Shown here: positions 9,457 through 17,619 of the stretch, piece by piece
How the letters are laid out: the number at the start of each line of letters is the position of its first letter
Position numbering within the stretch: the stretch's first letter is position 1
Assembly (NCBI RefSeq): GCF_004010095.1
Contig: NZ_RRYD01000010.1
Span: forward strand, 1-59,809
Length of the DNA: 59,809 nt
Origin: Lacticaseibacillus hulanensis
GTDB lineage: Bacteria; Bacillota; Bacilli; Lactobacillales; Lactobacillaceae
Reading direction: 5' to 3'
Program-made: the position numbers and the translations under genes
Notes under the pieces: model-generated
The model's input: only the letters and a program-made list of their open reading frames with translations
Told to the model about the DNA's origin: nothing
The model's database searches: none

Positions 9457-10278
9457 TTGATTACACTCAAATCACCCCGCGAAATTGCGGGGATGGCAAA
9501 GTCCGGCGCAATTCTGGCCGGTGTGCACCACATGCTCCGGGGACAGCTGCACGTGGGCATGGATACCTGGGACATCGAGCGCATGGTCGACGATTACATC
9601 ACAAGTCGCGGTGCCACGGCCTCCGAAAAGGGCGTCGATGGCTACAAGTACGCCACCTGCATCAGCATCAACGACGAGGTTGCCCACGCGGTGCCACGTA
9701 AGGGCCTCAAGCTGCAGAATCACGACCTCCTGAAAGTCGATCTGTGCGTCAACTGGCACGGCTACCAGAGCGACTCAGCCTGGAGTTACGTCATCGGGGA
9801 GAGCACGCCGGAGATTGATCACTTGATGGATGTCGCACACAAGGCCCTCTACCTGGGCATCGACCAGGCCCGCGTCGGCAACCGCATTGGCGACATCGGC
9901 AATGCCATCGAGGGCTGGGTGGAAACCGAAAACGGCATGGGTGACGTCCGCGAGCTCGTTGGCCACGGCATCGGTCCGTCCGTCCACGAAGCACCCGACG
10001 TTGAAGCATACGGACTGCCCCACAACGGCCTGCGCCTGCGCGCCGGCATGGTCATCACCATCGAGCCAATGGTCAACCTCGGCACCTGGGAGCTGGCAAC
10101 CAAGTACATGCCGGACGGCTGGGAGTATTACACCAGTGCCGACAATACCCTTTCCGCCCAATACGAACACACCCTGGCCATCACCAAGGACGGGCCCAAG
10201 ATTCTGACCAGTCAGGACCCCGAGTTCGACGCCAAGTACCTGCTCACACCAGATGAACTGGATTATCCGGACCTGTAG
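9457..10278 (+). CDS. map: Methionine aminopeptidase, type I
   Basis: A 273-aa cytosolic metalloprotease that removes the initiator Met after deformylation. All five metal ligands are visible: Asp95, Asp106, His170, Glu203 and Glu237; His77 and His177 of the active site are also present. The start is TTG (9457), the only start codon giving the standard MITLKSPREI N-terminus, with a GAAGG-like site about nine bases upstream. Compared with the usual 250-aa enzyme it has a slightly longer C-terminus and small insertions around residues 210-228. It sits 48 nt after the MarR gene and may be partly co-transcribed with it. Whether this is the only map in the genome cannot be told. Confidence 0.94.
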   Translation: MITLKSPREIAGMAKSGAILAGVHHMLRGQLHVGMDTWDIERMVDDYITSRGATASEKGVDGYKYATCISINDEVAHAVPRKGLKLQNHDLLKVDLCVNWHGYQSDSAWSYVIGESTPEIDHLMDVAHKALYLGIDQARVGNRIGDIGNAIEGWVETENGMGDVRELVGHGIGPSVHEAPDVEAYGLPHNGLRLRAGMVITIEPMVNLGTWELATKYMPDGWEYYTSADNTLSAQYEHTLAITKDGPKILTSQDPEFDAKYLLTPDELDYPDL

Positions 10279-10350
10279 GGTGACAAAACAGATAATTAAA
10301 TAACAAAATTAGCAAAAAAACAGGCTAATTTACCGCCTCGTTAGCAAAAA

Positions 10351-10417
10351 ATAAATAGCCGTGTGCGACAATAATAATCGTGAACTATGACCATTATTGC
10401 CGCATACGGCTATTTTT
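10351..10417. terminator. Bidirectional terminator between map and the FAH gene
   Basis: A 21-bp stem (19 of 21 paired), ATAGCCGTGTGCGACAATAAT against its near-exact complement, flanked by an A-run on the left and TATTTTTTAT on the right. It directly abuts the stop codon of the minus-strand gene and serves both convergent genes. Confidence 0.85.
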
Positions 10418-11280
10418 TATATCAGCACTCCGAGGCTCCGGTTTGCTTGGTCGAACCCAACATCCGTCCCAACGCAGGACACGTTGAGGACACCCAGCTC
10501 GTCCGCAATACTGTCGACGAAATCATCCGGCTTCAGGAATTGCTTGGGGCTGTGCGCATACCCAACCCCACCTGGTGTGCCCATGAAAATCAAATCACCG
10601 GGCAAAAGAGGCACCGAATCGGCGATGTAATGCACCGCCGTGACTGGGTCCCACGTCATTTGGCCGAGCCGCCCGCTCTGCTTGCGGACACCGTTCACCC
10701 GCGTTTCAAGGTGCACGTTCTTGACCCCATCAGTCAGCTCATCCACGGTTGTGATCCACGGACCCGTGGCCGCAAACCGTGGGTGACTCTTGCTTAGTAG
10801 CGGCTGCCCGCCAGTCAATTGCTGCTGCCGGTCGGTCAAATCCTGCCCGAGCATGTAGCCAAAAATGGCCTTGTCCGCATCCGCCAGGTTACCGCGAAAA
10901 AGCTTGCGCCCAATCACAACAACCAATTCGCTTTCCCAATCAACGGTTGCGCTAGATAACGTTATTCGCGCCCGTGGTCCCGTAAGCGCACTGATGGGCT
11001 TACTGAACACGCGTGGTACTTTGCTATCCAAATGCATTTCTTGTGCATGATCAGTGAAGTTACCCGCCAGCGCAAATACTTGGTGCGGCGCCCGGATTGG
11101 CGCCTGCAAATGCCCCGGAATTAACACTTCATTGTACACTGCACCTTGTTTCTGCCGCACTAGTTCGTGTGGCTGCCGAATAAGTGCCGCAATATTAGCG
11201 GCGTCAATTCGCGCGCCCAATAGCTTATTGTCCTGCTGATGAACAAAATAGGGTTGACCTTGATACATTGCTATCCGCAT
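10417..11280 (-). CDS. Fumarylacetoacetate hydrolase (FAH) family protein
   Basis: A 287-aa protein whose C-terminal 220 residues fit the FAH/2-keto-4-pentenoate hydratase fold: metal-binding region around WESELVVVIGRK (EXE motif), GQDLTDRQQQ, and the closing GTPGGVGY. The family hydrolyses or decarboxylates 2-oxo acids or acylpyruvates using a divalent metal. The substrate cannot be assigned, because lactobacilli lack aromatic catabolism and often carry such orphan enzymes. The N-terminal 60 residues are the usual FAH small domain. The start is ATG. It is divergent from nothing obvious: a MarR gene lies 94 nt upstream on the same strand, so MarR control or co-transcription is possible. Confidence 0.85.
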   Translation of the reverse strand: MRIAMYQGQPYFVHQQDNKLLGARIDAANIAALIRQPHELVRQKQGAVYNEVLIPGHLQAPIRAPHQVFALAGNFTDHAQEMHLDSKVPRVFSKPISALTGPRARITLSSATVDWESELVVVIGRKLFRGNLADADKAIFGYMLGQDLTDRQQQLTGGQPLLSKSHPRFAATGPWITTVDELTDGVKNVHLETRVNGVRKQSGRLGQMTWDPVTAVHYIADSVPLLPGDLIFMGTPGGVGYAHSPKQFLKPDDFVDSIADELGVLNVSCVGTDVGFDQANRSLGVLI

Positions 11281-11373
11281 GTCGCCATCTCCCTTTTACT
11301 ATTTAACTTATGCCAGTTTCACACCTTCATCATATACTTTAATATAACAAATTAAAAGGTGACACTACCCGCT

Positions 11374-11832
11374 TCACAGTAAGTATTGCGACTTAACAGA
11401 GGAAACCAGCTTCCTGATTACCGCCTTAAAACCTAAACGCTCTTCTTCTGTTAAATCAACAAGTACCCCCGCGAAGAACTCACGGTAGCGCCGTAGTTCC
11501 GCCCGCCCGGTTGGCGTGAGGTCGATGTTCACAACCCGCCGGTCCCGACTAGAGCGCGACCGGCTGATCAGCTTTTTCTGCTCCAGCTTGCTAATGAGCT
11601 CCGACGCCGATGCCGCGCGGATGTGCAACTGGGACACAAGCTGCTTTTGTGTAATGTGCGGACTCGTCGCAAGGATACCCAAGACCTTGCCCTGGCCCCG
11701 CGTGCCGCTTGTCATTGTCCGCTCATCGTACCTGCGCTGAGCATCGGCCATATACATACTGAACCGCGTAAATTCATCAATAATTGCTTCGTCAACGGGA
11801 GTCACACTCCGCGTTTGTACATTTTCTGCCAT
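11374..11832 (-). CDS. MarR-family transcriptional regulator
   Basis: A 152-aa winged-helix regulator. The recognition region is around ASELISKLEQKKLISRSRS and the wing is SSRDRRVVNIDLTP. The frame also opens with a TTG three codons earlier, but that codon is only two bases after GGAGG. The ATG at 11832 is preferred, although its spacing of 11 bases is long. It lies upstream of the FAH-family gene on the same strand, so the two may form a unit. The 600-nt gap upstream holds no other gene and would contain its promoter. Confidence 0.88.
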   Translation of the reverse strand: MAENVQTRSVTPVDEAIIDEFTRFSMYMADAQRRYDERTMTSGTRGQGKVLGILATSPHITQKQLVSQLHIRAASASELISKLEQKKLISRSRSSRDRRVVNIDLTPTGRAELRRYREFFAGVLVDLTEEERLGFKAVIRKLVSSVKSQYLL

Positions 11833-12136
11833 TCTACACAATTCCTCCGAACTATCTGTTTCGATTTTCTTCGCGCTGCCGACCCTCCTTAAGAAAAATT
11901 CTCCTGCAACAATCTAATTGCACCCACAGTATAAACCCCAAAACTATTTTTGGGGCACCCTTAACTTTTCGATGAACATGCAAATTTGTTTGACTATTGA
12001 TCACTCCGCCCCAGCCTTTGCACTTTGGCTGAATTGCAAAGGCCCATCCCCGCTAGTCTATCCGCCGTCTTTGTCAGGTATACCAATATTGTTTTTAATT
12101 TTTATGTGCAATAAATAATTCAAGCAAATTAGTTGT

Positions 12137-12158
12137 AAATGCCTATTTTCGGGCATTT
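12137..12158. promoter_or_regulatory. Hairpin/palindrome in the mntH upstream region
   Basis: AAATGCC and GGCATTT form a perfect 7-bp inverted repeat with an 8-nt AT-rich spacer, about 290 nt before mntH. It could be a metalloregulator (MntR-like) operator or a 3' hairpin of a short transcript. No gene is visible in the 11833-12447 gap. Confidence 0.35.
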
Positions 12159-12310
12159 GCCAGTGTGAAAGCCGGTTTACAAATTTAAAAAGCGGCGTTA
12201 GAGTTAGGCGTACCGCAAAGTTATCGGCCGCGTTTGCCGTGGTGTTCGGCCAGCAATTATTAGCCAGCACTAGCTTCAACAGATCGCCTGCCACCTTCGT
12301 GACACAAACG

Positions 12311-12447
12311 ACTAAGCTCTTCGCCTAAGAGACTTTGCGCATACCAAACTTGGGTTCTTCCCCAACTAGGGAACCGCCTCCTGCACTCAGCTGCAGAGGG
12401 GCAGTCACGGCGCGATGGCATGCAACGTGACAGAAAGGAAGAGAAAA
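12311..12447 (+). promoter_or_regulatory. Structured leader of mntH
   Basis: Three consecutive short hairpins stand in the mRNA leader: CTCTT/AAGAG (12317-12331), TTGGG/CCCAA (12350-12365) and CTGCA/TGCAG (12381-12396). The ribosome binding site AAAGGAAG comes 50 nt later. The leader does not show the core of the yybP-ykoY manganese riboswitch that I would expect, nor a T-box signature, so its class is open. Confidence 0.4.
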
Positions 12448-14010
12448 ATGAATAACGCACCAGCTACTACCCGCAAGCACAAGCTCATTGAGTACGCTAA
12501 CGGGCCCTCACTCGAGGAAATCAACGGTACTGTCGAGGTACCAAAGGGCAAAGGCTTCTGGAAAACATTGTTTGCTTATTCCGGGCCAGGTGCACTTGTC
12601 GCCGTGGGGTACATGGATCCCGGGAACTGGTCGACCAGTATCACCGGTGGGCAGAATTTTCAGTACCTCTTGATGTCAATTATTTTGATTTCGAGCTTAA
12701 TCGCAATGCTGCTCCAGAACATGGCGGCTAAGCTGGGAATTGTCAGCCAGATGGACCTCGCACAGGCCATCCGGGCACGCACGAGCAAATCACTTGGCAT
12801 CATTCTTTGGATCATGACCGAATTCGCAATTATGGCCACCGATATTGCTGAAGTTATCGGGGCCGCAATCGCGCTTTACCTCCTGTTCCACATTCCCCTG
12901 GTCATTGCCGTTTTCGTCACCGTTTTCGATGTTTTGCTATTATTGCTGCTGACGAAAATTGGCTTCCGCAAAATCGAGGCAATTGTTGTCTGCCTCATCA
13001 TGGTCATCCTGCTTGTTTTCGTCTACCAAGTTGCCCTATCCAATCCCGATTGGGGCGGCGTCATCAGGGGGCTCGTTCCCTCCGCGGCCACAATCTCGGC
13101 GCACCCCAGCGTTAACGGCATGACGCCACTAAACGGTGCCCTTGGGATTATCGGGGCCACCGTCATGCCCCACAACCTGTACCTACACTCCGCAATTTCG
13201 CAGACGCGCAAAATCAACCATGACGATGAAGAGGAAGTTGCAACGGCCGTTCGCTTCTCCCAGTGGGACTCGAACATTCAATTATCCTTTGCATTTGTCG
13301 TTAACTCACTGCTCCTCATCATGGGGGTTGCCGTCTTCAAGTCCGGCGCCGTGAAGGACCCATCGTTCTTCGGCCTGTTCGACGCTTTGTCCAACACATC
13401 CATGCTCAGCAACGGTGTGCTCATCGCCGTCGCTAAATCCGGAGTTCTGTCCACTCTGTTTGCCGTTGCTCTCCTGGCATCCGGGCAAAACTCGACCATC
13501 ACCGGCACGCTGACCGGGCAGGTAATCATGGAAGGTTTCATCCACATGCGGATGCCACTCTGGGCTCGGCGCCTTGTTACCCGGCTCATCTCGGTTATTC
13601 CCGTGCTGGTTTGCGTCTGGCTCACCCGCAATTTACCCGCAGTTGATGAACACGAGGCGTTAAACACACTGATGAACAACTCCCAGGTCTTCCTGGCCTT
13701 TGCGCTTCCATTTTCCATGCTGCCGCTGCTCATGCTCACTGACAGCGCGTCCGCAATGGGCAGTCGCTTCAAGAATTCACTCTGGGTCAAGGTGCTCGGC
13801 TGGATTTCGGTCATCGGGTTAACCTATCTCAATCTGCTTAACCTGCCAGATTCCTTCGCCAACTTTGTCAGTCCCGCCCACGTGGCTTTGGCCCACACCG
13901 CCGCCCACGTGGCCATTGCTCTCATCATCGCGTTACTTCTCTGGTGCATGTACGATATTTACCGCACGGGCAAGCAGGCAGCGGCGGAACTTGCCGCAAA
14001 GGAGGATTAG
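12448..14010 (+). CDS. mntH: NRAMP-family Mn2+/divalent metal transporter
   Basis: A 520-aa proton-coupled importer of Mn2+ (and Fe2+) with about 11 TM helices. The two metal-site motifs are intact: DPGNW in TM1 (around residue 55) and MPHNLYLHS in TM6. Length is a little above the 400-460 typical of proteobacterial MntH, as in other lactobacilli, where the N-terminus is extended. The frame opens earlier at an ATG (12415), but the ATG at 12448 has AAAGGAAG at good spacing and is preferred. It overlaps nothing and is followed after 2 nt by a universal stress protein gene, an arrangement common in this family, so the two are co-transcribed. Lactobacilli rely on Mn2+ as an antioxidant, which fits the stress-protein link. 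Confidence 0.95.
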   Translation: MNNAPATTRKHKLIEYANGPSLEEINGTVEVPKGKGFWKTLFAYSGPGALVAVGYMDPGNWSTSITGGQNFQYLLMSIILISSLIAMLLQNMAAKLGIVSQMDLAQAIRARTSKSLGIILWIMTEFAIMATDIAEVIGAAIALYLLFHIPLVIAVFVTVFDVLLLLLLTKIGFRKIEAIVVCLIMVILLVFVYQVALSNPDWGGVIRGLVPSAATISAHPSVNGMTPLNGALGIIGATVMPHNLYLHSAISQTRKINHDDEEEVATAVRFSQWDSNIQLSFAFVVNSLLLIMGVAVFKSGAVKDPSFFGLFDALSNTSMLSNGVLIAVAKSGVLSTLFAVALLASGQNSTITGTLTGQVIMEGFIHMRMPLWARRLVTRLISVIPVLVCVWLTRNLPAVDEHEALNTLMNNSQVFLAFALPFSMLPLLMLTDSASAMGSRFKNSLWVKVLGWISVIGLTYLNLLNLPDSFANFVSPAHVALAHTAAHVAIALIIALLLWCMYDIYRTGKQAAAELAAKED

Positions 14011-14012
14011 TC

Positions 14013-14444
14013 ATGGCTGAAGACTTCAAGCAAATTCTGGTGGGCGTCGACGATTCCGATGACGCCATCACCGCCTTCCAGTACGCCATCCACCGCGCAA
14101 AGGCTGACGGTGCCGCACTGATTATCGTTTCCGTTTTAGAATCAGATGAAATGAATATCTACCAAGCATTAAGCAAGGATTTCGTTCACGGCGAACGCAA
14201 AGAATTGGAAGAGCACGTGAAGGGCTACGTGAATCTGGCTCAGCGCGCTGGCATCAAACAGGTGCGCGCCGTCATTGCATCTGGTGACCCCGGCGAGGAA
14301 ATCGTCAAAACAGTCATCCCCAAGTACAAGCCCGATTTACTCGTCGTTGGTGCTGCGGCCAAGCACGGCATTGCCCGCCGCTTTGGCAGCCAAGCCGCGT
14401 ACATGGCCAAGTACGCACCAATCTCGGTGCTGGTTGTCCGGTAG
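14013..14444 (+). CDS. Universal stress protein (UspA family)
   Basis: A 143-aa single Usp domain. It starts with the standard beta-1 strand (ILVGVDDSDDA) and ends with the nucleotide-loop region VVGAAAKHGIARRFGSQA and the closing strand PISVLVVR. Usp proteins bind ATP or sense stress as dimers. Here the G-2x-G-9x-G(S/T) loop is not canonical (glycine spacing differs, final GS kept), so ATP binding is uncertain. The frame is open upstream inside mntH, but the ATG at 14013 has GGAGG seven bases before it. The gene begins 2 nt after the mntH stop, implying translational coupling and joint expression. Confidence 0.92.
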   Translation: MAEDFKQILVGVDDSDDAITAFQYAIHRAKADGAALIIVSVLESDEMNIYQALSKDFVHGERKELEEHVKGYVNLAQRAGIKQVRAVIASGDPGEEIVKTVIPKYKPDLLVVGAAAKHGIARRFGSQAAYMAKYAPISVLVVR

Positions 14445-14504
14445 TATTTCCAGGCTAAGCAATAATTGTCGTCACTGTGTTGCTGCGTAAACCTGAACGG
14501 TAAA

Positions 14505-14518
14505 AGTTAGCGTTTACA
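14505..14518. promoter_or_regulatory. cre-like CcpA site before the second usp gene
   Basis: Read on the minus strand, TGTAAACGCTAACT matches the cre consensus TGWAARCGYTWNCW at all positions. It lies 47 nt before the usp start, next to a TACAAT -10-like hexamer at 14532-14537. Confidence 0.55.
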
Positions 14519-14564
14519 GCTACTGACGTGCTACAATTTACTTAACTAAAGGAGGTACCTGCTG

Positions 14565-15017
14565 ATGACTGATACACCAATTAAGCCCAAACCCGATTAC
14601 ACCAACATCCTTGTTGGGGTGGACCGCGATGACGACGCACAAAAGGCCTTCGCCTATGCTCTGCGGCGTGCGGTGCGTGACGACGCCAGACTCACAATTG
14701 TGTCGGTGCTGGAAACTAGTTCGTTCAACATTTATGAGTCCATGAGTAAGGGCCACATTGAGCGCGAACGCATGGAGTTACAGCACCAGATTAGTAGTTA
14801 CGTCCAAATGGCCAAGGACGCCGGGGTTGAGCACGTTCACAGCATCATCGGTGAAGGTGATCCGGACGACGTGATTTTGGAGGACGTCATTCCGCGCGTA
14901 AAGCCCGATTTGCTCATCATCGGCGCCGAAACCAAGCAAGGATTGTCTCGGCACTTCGGTTCACACGCCAACAAGATGGCTAAGTACGCACCTATTTCCG
15001 TGATGATTGTCCGCTAA
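14565..15017 (+). CDS. Universal stress protein (UspA family), second paralogue
   Basis: A 150-aa single-domain Usp protein clearly paralogous to the one 120 nt upstream: it shares the VSVLE...FNIYE(S/A)(M/L)SK segment, the DLLI(I)GA loop and the KYAPISV end. It has an N-terminal extension of about ten residues (Lys/Pro-rich). The ribosome binding site AAAGGAGG lies nine bases before the ATG. It has its own upstream region with a cre-like site and its own terminator, so it can be expressed separately from mntH-usp. The nucleotide loop again departs from the textbook spacing. Confidence 0.92.
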   Translation: MTDTPIKPKPDYTNILVGVDRDDDAQKAFAYALRRAVRDDARLTIVSVLETSSFNIYESMSKGHIERERMELQHQISSYVQMAKDAGVEHVHSIIGEGDPDDVILEDVIPRVKPDLLIIGAETKQGLSRHFGSHANKMAKYAPISVMIVR

Positions 15018-15059
15018 GCACGCAGGACGAAACGGAATTGGCGCAATAATCGCGTAATC

Positions 15060-15103
15060 AAAAAGCCCAGCACGCTTCATTCAGAAGTGCTGAGCTTTTT
15101 TTA
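15060..15103. terminator. Bidirectional terminator between usp and the GGDEF gene
   Basis: AAAAAGC-CCAGCAC pairs with GTGCTG-AGCTTTTTTT around a short loop; the A-run and T-run on either side allow termination of both convergent genes. Confidence 0.85.
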
Positions 15104-15112
15104 CGGCCAAAT

Positions 15113-16276
15113 TTACCGTTCATCGCCGAACTGCAACGTGATCAGGTTGCGTCCGTCCCGTTTCGACTGGTACAGATTCCGGTCAGCGGCCTTGTAAACA
15201 TCGTAGTGGGTGTAATCACTGGCCAGAATGTGCGCCTCCCCGACCGAACACGTCAACCGAATACCGTCATCAATTGCGGGGAAACGCAGGTGCGCCAGGT
15301 GCCGCTGAAACCCCATTGCCACTTTGCGCGCCGTTCCGTGGTCGAGTTCGCCCCGGACAATCACCGCAAACTCCTCACCACCCAAACTGAAGGCCGTTGC
15401 TGGCTGCTCCAATTCTTCGTGCGTCCAGATTGTTAGCTCATCGGCGACCGCGCGCAAAACGGCGTTACCAGCAAGGTGACCGTACGTATCATTGACGCGT
15501 TTGAAATAATCTAGGTCAAATTCAAAAATCGTGTAAGTGTTGCTGTGGTCAGCCTGATACCTATCAAAATCCGCCATCAGTGCGTCCGAGAACGAGCCGT
15601 AATTGAGCAGCCCTGTCAGGTCATCAATTGCCGCCCGTTCAGCAATTGCCGACGTGTGCGTCACCACGCTTGTCATCGCGTAATTGTACTCGAGCACAAT
15701 GATGCCGATGATGGCAAAGCCGCCAACTTGACGCGCCCAGAACCAAACGTCCGTCGCCGTTGCCGGGGCCATTTGGTATACCATCATAATCCCGGCCACC
15801 GCAAATAGTGCTAGTGCGGTGTAGTTGAGCAGGTGATTGCGCAGCACGCGCGCAGCATTGCGATTCACGCCGAACAATATCAACACGAACGCAATGCACG
15901 CAGCCACCCCTAGCGCCGTAAATCGCTCCGCATACAGGACAAAGTAAGCGACCATGAGCACGGCTTCGAGGATTGCCTGACTGACACGCGACGTTTGCAA
16001 GTTCAAAAAGTACATCGTCAGAATAATCATGTTCAGGAAAGTCCAATGGTAACCAAACATCGACTGGTCGAAGTACGTGTTGTTGATTGATTCCAAAAAC
16101 AGGTAACCCAAATAAGCAAAACTTGCCAGCAAGCTCAGCCAGTGCCGATGCTTTTCGATGAACGGATTCCCCGAGCTGTTGTTAATCCAATAAAAAAAGG
16201 AGGTCGCACCCACAGCGACGATTCCGTTCGTAATTAATGCAAGGACGAACGAAAATATAATACGGTTAATACCCAT
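15113..16276 (-). CDS. Membrane-bound diguanylate cyclase (GGDEF domain)
   Basis: A 387-aa protein. Residues 1 to about 205 hold six or seven hydrophobic helices forming a sensor-like membrane domain; residues 213-380 are a GGDEF domain. The catalytic signature is GGEEF (299-303); the metal/GTP residues in FDLDYFKRVNDTYGH (252-267) and the DDLTGLLN start motif are intact, so it should make c-di-GMP from GTP. The inhibitory I-site RxxD, expected five residues before GGEEF, reads EQPA, so product feedback is probably absent. The start is ATG. It is alone between terminators. c-di-GMP enzymes are uncommon in lactobacilli; an EAL gene occurs in the same window at 56.6 kb. Confidence 0.93.
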   Translation of the reverse strand: MGINRIIFSFVLALITNGIVAVGATSFFYWINNSSGNPFIEKHRHWLSLLASFAYLGYLFLESINNTYFDQSMFGYHWTFLNMIILTMYFLNLQTSRVSQAILEAVLMVAYFVLYAERFTALGVAACIAFVLILFGVNRNAARVLRNHLLNYTALALFAVAGIMMVYQMAPATATDVWFWARQVGGFAIIGIIVLEYNYAMTSVVTHTSAIAERAAIDDLTGLLNYGSFSDALMADFDRYQADHSNTYTIFEFDLDYFKRVNDTYGHLAGNAVLRAVADELTIWTHEELEQPATAFSLGGEEFAVIVRGELDHGTARKVAMGFQRHLAHLRFPAIDDGIRLTCSVGEAHILASDYTHYDVYKAADRNLYQSKRDGRNLITLQFGDER

Positions 16277-16395
16277 AACTTACCTGCGAGCAAATCTGCT
16301 CGTTTCCCCATAGTATTATTATTTCTACCGATATTATTCTAACAGAACCGCATGACACATAAGTGGGAATCGACTGTGGATTACGCCTAAGTAAG

Positions 16396-16423
16396 AAAAA
16401 ACAAGGCTCATTTTTGAACCTTG
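16396..16423 (-). terminator. Terminator of the HAD hydrolase gene
   Basis: On the minus strand CAAGGTTC and GAGCCTTG form the stem (one G-U pair) around AAAAAT, followed by TTTTTTC. It is about 90 nt after the stop codon at 16511. Confidence 0.7.
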
Positions 16424-16510
16424 CTCAGTAAAATTGGCTATTATTATATTCATTTGGGGATAACTCAGTTACACCAGCGATTGGCCGCACCATTTGTCGG
16501 CAGTGACCCA

Positions 16511-17311
16511 CTAACCCCTGGAGCACAATCCGTCAATGTAATCGAGCACACCCTGCTTGTTGTTGTCGGCCGTAACGTGATCGGCAACTGCGAGCACGTC
16601 GGGGTCGGAATTGGCAACTGCTACCCCTTCGCCGGCATACTTCAGCATCTCGATGTCGTTGCCGCCGTTGCCGAACGTCACCATGTTCTCGGCGCTCACA
16701 TCGAGCACTTCACCGAGTTCAGCGAGCCCACGCGCCTTGTGAATCCCGGGCTGAATAATGTCGATGTCCCCATGACCGCTGGAAGTTGGTTCCGCAAACC
16801 CTTTGAACCGCCGTGCGTATTCATTGATATAATTCTGCGTTTCATCACCAGGACAATGCGTCGAGAATTTCAAAATATCATCATCGATTTCGGCCGGACT
16901 GTCAATCAACTGCATCCGGTGGTAGTAGCGCTTGGTATCTTCAATATATTCCATGCTGGCCGTCCGCAAAACGTACGCGGATTTCAGCCCGCAAGCGGTC
17001 CACTCAACGGCCGGAAAATCGATTAACGTATCAATAATTCGAAACGCCGCGTCCTTAGGAAAAGCAGACTTGAAGTAGATCTGCTCGGGATCGCGCACCA
17101 GCGCCCCATTTTCGGACAAATAAATTGTATCTGGATAATCCTTGAAGAACGACCTTAGCTGAAAGTACTGATTTCCACTCGCAACCACGAAACGAAAGCC
17201 GTGACGAACCATCCGTGCATGAAGCCGGGCGAAACGCTCACGGTCGTAATCCATGTGGTCGTTTAAGAAAGTCCCGTCCATGTCGGTCGCGATGATTTTC
17301 TGTTCCTGCAT
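16511..17311 (-). CDS. HAD-superfamily hydrolase, Cof/YidA type
   Basis: A 266-aa cytosolic phosphatase of the Cof subfamily. The nucleophile motif DMDGTFL is at residues 10-16, motif II is the SGN region (around VVASGNQYF), and motif IV is GNGGNDIEML near residue 220. The cap is the C2B type. Members dephosphorylate sugar phosphates, FMN or similar metabolites; the substrate here is unknown. The frame runs 44 codons further upstream, but that extension crosses a perfect cre site, and the ATG at 17311 with a GGGGGA-like site gives the standard N-terminus. The cre position predicts CcpA repression in glucose. Confidence 0.9.
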   Translation of the reverse strand: MQEQKIIATDMDGTFLNDHMDYDRERFARLHARMVRHGFRFVVASGNQYFQLRSFFKDYPDTIYLSENGALVRDPEQIYFKSAFPKDAAFRIIDTLIDFPAVEWTACGLKSAYVLRTASMEYIEDTKRYYHRMQLIDSPAEIDDDILKFSTHCPGDETQNYINEYARRFKGFAEPTSSGHGDIDIIQPGIHKARGLAELGEVLDVSAENMVTFGNGGNDIEMLKYAGEGVAVANSDPDVLAVADHVTADNNKQGVLDYIDGLCSRG

Positions 17312-17334
17312 TTTCCAATCCCCCACAACAATTT

Positions 17335-17348
17335 TGTTACCGTTTACA
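17335..17348. promoter_or_regulatory. cre-like CcpA site upstream of the HAD gene
   Basis: Minus-strand TGTAAACGGTAACA matches TGWAANCGNTNNCA at every fixed position. It lies 24 nt before the HAD start codon, a typical roadblock position; the divergent patB gene starts about 270 nt away. Confidence 0.6.
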
Positions 17349-17619
17349 ATATGCAATTGTAACATTAAAATGTTAATCGGTATAGGCGCGGCCCGGACTA
17401 CAAGCCGCATCCCGGCGTGGGGGATAAAAAGATTTTGCCACAATGTGACCTTAAACGCCGAGCGTGCGCGGCCGCGCAGTCCGTCAAGATGATTGTTACT
17501 TCAGCTGGAAAAAGTTTTTTTCAATACAGCGACGCGGCAGTCCGGGAGCGGGTATATGCTTGAATTGGATTCGCCAAACCACGCAGAAACGCCCAGTTGC
17601 AACCGAAAGGAAGAACAAT

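Noticed and set aside
12058..12294. 78-codon minus-strand frame in the mntH upstream region
   Set aside because: The start is a GTG with AAGG directly adjacent, and no homology-like features are seen; more likely non-coding.
12311..12447. T-box or yybP-ykoY riboswitch in the mntH leader
   Set aside because: The AGGGAACCGCC stretch resembles a T-box antiterminator only partly (AGGGTGGNACCGCG expected) and the Mn riboswitch core was not found; kept only as an unclassified structured leader.
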